Assembly (NCBI GenBank): GCA_007119835.1
Contig: SKOX01000357.1
Location: forward strand, 1 to 6,461
From: Paracoccaceae bacterium
GTDB taxonomy: Bacteria; Pseudomonadota; Alphaproteobacteria; Rhodobacterales; Rhodobacteraceae
Direction of reading: 5' to 3'
Length of the DNA stretch: 6,461 bases
Of the stretch, positions 5,243 to 6,461 are shown piece after piece; the stretch's first letter is position 1, and each line of letters opens with the position of its first letter. The notes under the pieces are model-generated. The model saw only the letters and a list, made by a program, of their open reading frames with translations. It made no database searches and had not been told where the DNA came from. The position numbers were made by a program, and so were the translations under genes.

Positions 5243-6461
5243 TTGGACAGCCCCGCTCCCTACCAGGTGCTCGCCCGGAAGTACCGGCCGCAGACCTTCG
5301 CCGACCTGATCGGCCAGGAGGCGATGGTCCGCACGCTTCGGAACGCCTTCGCGGCCGACCGGATCGCGCACGCCTTCATCCTGACCGGCGTGCGCGGCAT
5401 CGGCAAGACCTCGACGGCGCGGATCATCGCCAAGGGGCTGAACTGCACCGGCCCGGACGGGCAGGGCGGCCCGACCGTCGCGCCCTGCGGGGTCTGCGAG
5501 ACCTGCGTCGCGATCGCCGAGGGCCGCCATGTCGACGTGCTCGAGATGGACGCGGCCTCGCGCACCGGGGTGGGCGACATCCGCGAGATCATCGACTCGG
5601 TCGCCTACCGGGCGGCCTCGGCGCGCTACAAGGTCTACATCATCGACGAGGTGCACATGCTGAGCACCTCGGCGTTCAACGCGCTGTTGAAGACCCTTGA
5701 GGAGCCGCCGGCGCACGTCAAGTTCCTGTTCGCGACGACCGAGATCCGCAAGGTCCCCGTGACCGTGCTGTCGCGCTGCCAGCGGTTCGACCTGCGCCGG
5801 ATCGAGCCGGAGATGATGATCGCCCACCTCTCAGGCATCGCCGGGACCGAGGGCGTGAGCCTGGAGCCGGCGGCGCTGGCGCTGCTCACCCGCGCGGCCG
5901 AGGGCTCGGTGCGCGACGCGCTGTCGCTGATGGACCAGGCGATCGCCCATGGCGGCGGCGCGGCCTCGGCCGAGCAGGTGCGCGCGATGCTCGGCCTTGC
6001 CGACCGCGGCCGGGTGCTCGACCTGTTCGAGACGGTGATGCGCGGCGACGCGCGGGCAGCGCTCGCCGAGCTTTCGGCCCAGTACGCCGACGGCGCCGAC
6101 CCCGCGGCGGTGCTGCGCGACCTCGCCGAGGTCACCCACTGGATCAGCGTGGTGAAGATCTCGCCCGAGGCGGCCGAGGATCCGACGGTGGCGCCCGACG
6201 AGCGCGCCCGCGGCCTCGACCTCGCGGGCCGGTTGGGGATGCGGGCGCTGACCCGGGCCTGGCAGATGCTCCTGAAGGCGCTCGAGGAGGTGGCGACGGC
6301 GCCGAACGCCATGGCCGCCGCCGAGATGGCGCTGATCAGGCTCACCCATGTCGCCGACCTGCCGACGCCCGAGGAGCTGGTGCGCCGCCTGTCGGGCACG
6401 CCGGCGGGCGCGGCCGATGCTCCGGCGCAGGGGGGTGGCGCCGCGGGGCCGTCGCCTTCGG
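5243..6461 (+). CDS. dnaX: DNA polymerase III subunit gamma/tau, 3' end cut off by the window
   Basis: ATPase core of the clamp loader, which opens the sliding clamp and, through tau, links polymerase cores and helicase at the fork. The 406 visible residues cover the AAA+ core and collar. Walker A is GVRGIGKT (49-56), and the zinc site cysteines are C68, C82, C85 and C88. DAASRTGVGDIRE lies at 103-115 and Walker B VYIIDE at 131-136, followed by VHML. Sensor 1 is in ATTE (164-167), the SRC arginine finger at 177-179 and sensor 2 in GSVRDALSL (221-229). The lid and collar run to about 380, and an Ala/Pro/Gly-rich linker then begins. The tau-specific C-terminus and any frameshift site for gamma lie outside the window. 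The start is a TTG giving MDSPAPYQVLARKYRPQTF: the frame has a stop at 5192-5194 with no ATG or GTG before the conserved YQVLARKYRP, and GTG at V9 would cut into it. The ribosome site is weak (GAGAGG, 15 bases upstream). Confidence 0.97.
   Translation, partial: MDSPAPYQVLARKYRPQTFADLIGQEAMVRTLRNAFAADRIAHAFILTGVRGIGKTSTARIIAKGLNCTGPDGQGGPTVAPCGVCETCVAIAEGRHVDVLEMDAASRTGVGDIREIIDSVAYRAASARYKVYIIDEVHMLSTSAFNALLKTLEEPPAHVKFLFATTEIRKVPVTVLSRCQRFDLRRIEPEMMIAHLSGIAGTEGVSLEPAALALLTRAAEGSVRDALSLMDQAIAHGGGAASAEQVRAMLGLADRGRVLDLFETVMRGDARAALAELSAQYADGADPAAVLRDLAEVTHWISVVKISPEAAEDPTVAPDERARGLDLAGRLGMRALTRAWQMLLKALEEVATAPNAMAAAEMALIRLTHVADLPTPEELVRRLSGTPAGAADAPAQGGGAAGPSPS

Noticed and set aside
3241..5700. 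Plus-strand open frame of 819 codons
   Set aside because: It runs antisense to the binding protein and the small membrane-protein gene and then out of frame into dnaX. All three have strong family motifs, and the predicted product resembles nothing known and is compositionally biased.
4793..5827. Minus-strand open frame of 344 codons
   Set aside because: It is antisense to dnaX and reads the small membrane-protein gene in another frame. Its composition is typical of a shadow.

Overview
The window is about 70% G+C with strong third-position G/C bias. It encodes a DnaX of clear alphaproteobacterial type (N-terminus YQVLARKYRPQTF), so the source is most likely a high-GC alphaproteobacterium, perhaps a Rhodobacterales-like one. 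That placement rests on sequence flavour only, not on a search.

Layout. From the left edge to 4713 lies a minus-strand operon for one ABC importer of the peptide/opine/nickel family. In transcription order it holds a periplasmic solute-binding protein (4713-3244), a 306-base non-coding gap, a DppB/OppB-type permease (2937-1993), a DppC/OppC-type permease (1993-1181) and a double-ATPase protein (from 1184, running off the left edge). The last three genes are tightly coupled: the stop and start share one base (TGATG), then four bases (ATGA). The complete transporter is therefore one binding protein, two permeases forming the channel, and one polypeptide carrying both nucleotide-binding domains. 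The substrate cannot be read from the sequence.

Upstream on the same strand is a small three-helix membrane protein of the GlsB/YeaQ/YmgE family (5082-4828). It has a good candidate extracytoplasmic-type (EcfG-like) stress promoter. Divergently, on the plus strand, dnaX (DNA polymerase III gamma/tau) starts at a TTG at 5243 and runs off the right edge after its ATPase and collar domains.

The non-coding gaps are the least ordinary parts. The gap between binding protein and permeases holds a hairpin just after the binding-protein stop, an AT-richer dyad and a degenerate tandem repeat. The two gaps flanking the small membrane-protein gene each carry a short direct duplication, 15 bp in tandem on one side and 16 bp at 26-bp spacing on the other. 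I see no CRISPR array, tRNA, rRNA, transposase, phage or toxin-antitoxin gene, and no convincing evidence of a new biological system. The genes are ordinary and the findings are mostly regulatory or structural candidates.
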